Of a stretch of DNA of 64,000 nucleotides, positions 62,698 through 64,000 are shown in pieces. Origin of the DNA: Pseudomonas putida (lineage in GTDB: Bacteria > Pseudomonadota > Gammaproteobacteria > Pseudomonadales > Pseudomonadaceae); assembly GCF_001941965.1 (NCBI RefSeq), contig NZ_MKZO01000075.1, forward strand, positions 62,001-126,000. Direction: 5' to 3'. The position numbers and the translations under genes were made by a program. Numbering within the stretch: the first letter of the stretch is position 1; the number at the start of each line of letters is the position of its first letter. The notes beneath the pieces are model-generated. The model ran no database searches, had not been told where the DNA came from, and was given only the letters and a program-made list of their open reading frames with translations.

Positions 62698-63351
62698 ATG
62701 ATTTCCATCCTGCGACGCGGCCTGCTGGTGTTGCTGGCGGCCCTGCCCATGCTGGCACTGGCGGCACCGGGTCAATCGGCCCATGACGTGATCCAAGGCA
62801 CTACCTCCCAACTGCTCGCCGACCTCAAGGCGAACAAGGAGCAGTACAAGGCCAACCCGAGCCAGTTCTACGATGCGCTGAACAACATCCTCGGTCCGGT
62901 GGTGGATGCCGACGGCATCTCGAAAAGCATCATGACCGTGAAGTACTCGCGCCAGGCGAGCCCGGACCAGATGCAGCGCTTCCAGGAAAACTTCAAGCGC
63001 AGCCTGATGCAGTTCTATGGCAACGCCCTGCTGGAGTACAACAACCAGGGCATCACCGTTGATCCGGCCAAGGCCGAGGACGGCGATCGCGCGAGCGTCG
63101 GCATGAAGGTCACCGGTACCAACGGTGCGGTCTATCCGGTGCAGTACACCCTGCAGAAGCTTCAGGGTGAGTGGAAAGTACGCAACGTGATCGTCAACGG
63201 CATCAACATCGGCAAGCTGTTCCGTGATCAGTTCGCCGACGCCATGCAGCGCAACGGCAACGACCTCGACAAGACCATCGACAACTGGGCCGGCGAAGTG
63301 GCCAAGGCCAAGGCGGTCACCGAGGACGCGGCGGAGAAGCAGGCGCAATGA
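62698..63351 (+). CDS. mlaC: Phospholipid-binding periplasmic protein MlaC (Ttg2D)
   Basis: Soluble shuttle between MlaA and MlaFEDB, 217 residues. Seen: signal peptide ending ALA-APG, then AHDVIQGTTSQLLADLKANKEQYKANPSQFYDALNNILGPVVD and VRNVIVNGINIGKLFRDQFADAMQRNGNDLDKTIDNW, the MlaC core. AAGGAG is 7 nt before the ATG. Overlaps mlaB by 4 nt (ATGA). Confidence 0.95.
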   Translation: MISILRRGLLVLLAALPMLALAAPGQSAHDVIQGTTSQLLADLKANKEQYKANPSQFYDALNNILGPVVDADGISKSIMTVKYSRQASPDQMQRFQENFKRSLMQFYGNALLEYNNQGITVDPAKAEDGDRASVGMKVTGTNGAVYPVQYTLQKLQGEWKVRNVIVNGINIGKLFRDQFADAMQRNGNDLDKTIDNWAGEVAKAKAVTEDAAEKQAQ

Positions 63352-63653
63352 GCGTAGGCAGCGTGCAACTGGCCGAACCGGGTGTCCTGAGCCTGGCCGG
63401 CATCCTCGACTACCGCTCGGGCCCTGGCCTGCGCAAGCAGGGCGGGTCGTTGATCGCGTCGAGCAAGGCTGCGGCGCTGGTGCTCGATTTCAGCGCCGTG
63501 GAGCAGTCCAGCAGCGTCGGCCTGTCCTTGCTGCTGGCCTTCATCCGTGATGCCCAGGCGGCCGGCAAGTCGTGCGAAGTCCGCGGCATGCCCCACGGCA
63601 TGCGGGAAATCGCCGAGGTCTACGGCCTGGACGACATCCTGAAGTTGCAGTGA
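63348..63653 (+). CDS. mlaB: STAS-domain protein MlaB (Ttg2E)
   Basis: Small cytoplasmic subunit that stabilises MlaF, 101 residues. Seen: STAS fold with ALVLDFSAVEQSSSVGLSLLLAFIRDAQAAGKSCEVRGMPHGM; the SSSVGLS stretch carries the conserved serine/threonine site of this family. Last gene of the mla operon; a terminator follows. Confidence 0.9.
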   Translation: MSVGSVQLAEPGVLSLAGILDYRSGPGLRKQGGSLIASSKAAALVLDFSAVEQSSSVGLSLLLAFIRDAQAAGKSCEVRGMPHGMREIAEVYGLDDILKLQ

Positions 63654-63670
63654 TTCGCTGAAAGAACCGA

Positions 63671-63723
63671 AGCCCCTCTGTCAGAGTCCTCGTTTACGGG
63701 GTTCGCAGGCGAGGGGCTTTTTT
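63671..63723 (+). terminator. Rho-independent terminator after mlaB
   Basis: AGCCCCTC (63671-63678) pairs with GAGGGGCT (63711-63718), followed by a run of T. The loop is long (32 nt) and can fold internally. It separates mlaFEDCB from the BolA-family gene. Confidence 0.75.
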
Positions 63724-63769
63724 GTATGATGGCCGACCCGCGCGCACAGGGCGCCGATTGAGGTTGAGC

Positions 63770-64000
63770 ATGCAGGCCGTAGAAGTTAAGAACTTCCTTG
63801 AAGAAAAGTTGCCGGGAACCCGGGTCGAAGTTGAGGGCGAAGGCTGCAACTTCCAGTTGAACGTGATCAGCGACGAGATCGCGGCCCTGAGCCCGGTCAA
63901 GCGTCAGCAGCAGATCTACGCTCACCTTAATCCGTGGATCACCGATGGCCGCATCCACGCGGTCACCATGAAATTTTTCAGCAGCGCAGCCTGGGCTGAG
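63770..64000 (+). CDS. ibaG: BolA/IbaG-family protein (3' end outside window)
   Basis: Small iron-sulfur-linked regulator, at least 77 residues and cut by the window end, probably by only a few codons. Seen: MQAVEVKNFLEEKLPGTRVEVEGEGCNFQLNVIS with the glutaredoxin-binding Cys, then LSPVKRQQQIYAHLNPWITDGRIHAVTMKFF carrying the conserved His, the KRQ-YA-L--WI-DG-IHA pattern of BolA/IbaG. An adjacent murA, as in E. coli, may follow outside the window. TGAGGTTGAGC upstream is the probable ribosome site. Confidence 0.9.
   Translation, partial: MQAVEVKNFLEEKLPGTRVEVEGEGCNFQLNVISDEIAALSPVKRQQQIYAHLNPWITDGRIHAVTMKFFSSAAWAE

Overview
The window is high-GC, densely coded gammaproteobacterial chromosome, and gene content and order point to Pseudomonas, most likely the P. 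putida group. The evidence is a FecA receptor next to an OpuC/OsmVXWY-type transporter, dpp genes interleaved with an OpdP-type porin, RoxSR, a Fur-type fagA-fumC-orfX-sodA operon, the rpoN/nitrogen-PTS/lpt/kds block facing mla (ttg2), and many palindromes of the type called REP in P. putida. No rRNA, tRNA, CRISPR array, prophage or transposase gene was seen. Most of the window is core genome. I did not find a convincing new multi-gene system.

Layout. 1-5.8 kb: 3' part of fecA, then a four-gene osmoprotectant ABC transporter on the minus strand. 6.2-6.9 kb: a low-GC HigB/HigA-type toxin-antitoxin pair with a perfect palindrome just before the toxin ribosome binding site. 7-8.6 kb: prfC. 8.7-12.4 kb: minus-strand polyamine/amine cluster (PotF-like binding protein, cupin, PuuB-like oxidase, and an AraC regulator with a SnoaL-like front domain). 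12.7-13.7 kb: membrane protein plus a 24-residue membrane peptide. 13.8-24.4 kb: dipeptide uptake locus with three DppA-type binding proteins, an OprD-family porin starting at TTG, and dppBCDF. 24.7-27.5 kb: SIMPL-domain protein, then the redox two-component pair roxSR. 27.6-31.9 kb: AEC permease, amino acid permease, CMD-family protein, YrbG-type cation exchanger and a short RlpA-like lipoprotein.

32-48.6 kb: gatCAB (minus) diverges from mreBCD-maf-rng-yhdP-nitrilase-tldD (plus), with darP/yjgA (minus) and pmbA following. 48.8-52.6 kb: an iron-starvation operon with a Fur box, fagA-fumC-orfX-sodA-ZIP, which supplies iron-independent fumarase and Mn-superoxide dismutase. 52.6-53.3 kb: gene-poor stretch of REP palindromes and a decayed antitoxin gene. 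53.3-60.3 kb (minus): kdsD-kdsC-lptC-lptA-lptB-rpoN-hpf-ptsN-rapZ-npr, combining LPS core synthesis and export with sigma-54 and the nitrogen PTS. 60.6-63.7 kb (plus): mlaFEDCB, the outer-membrane lipid asymmetry system, followed by a BolA-family gene cut by the window end.

Points most worth a second look are two genes, mreC and the YrbG homologue, whose only well-placed start codon appears to be ATT; the toxin-antitoxin operator palindrome; the SnoaL-AraC regulator and its amine cluster; the 24-residue peptide; and two distinct REP families, one forming a perfect 48-bp inverted repeat around an 81-bp core. Family assignments come from reading protein motifs and recalled homologues; no database search was run.
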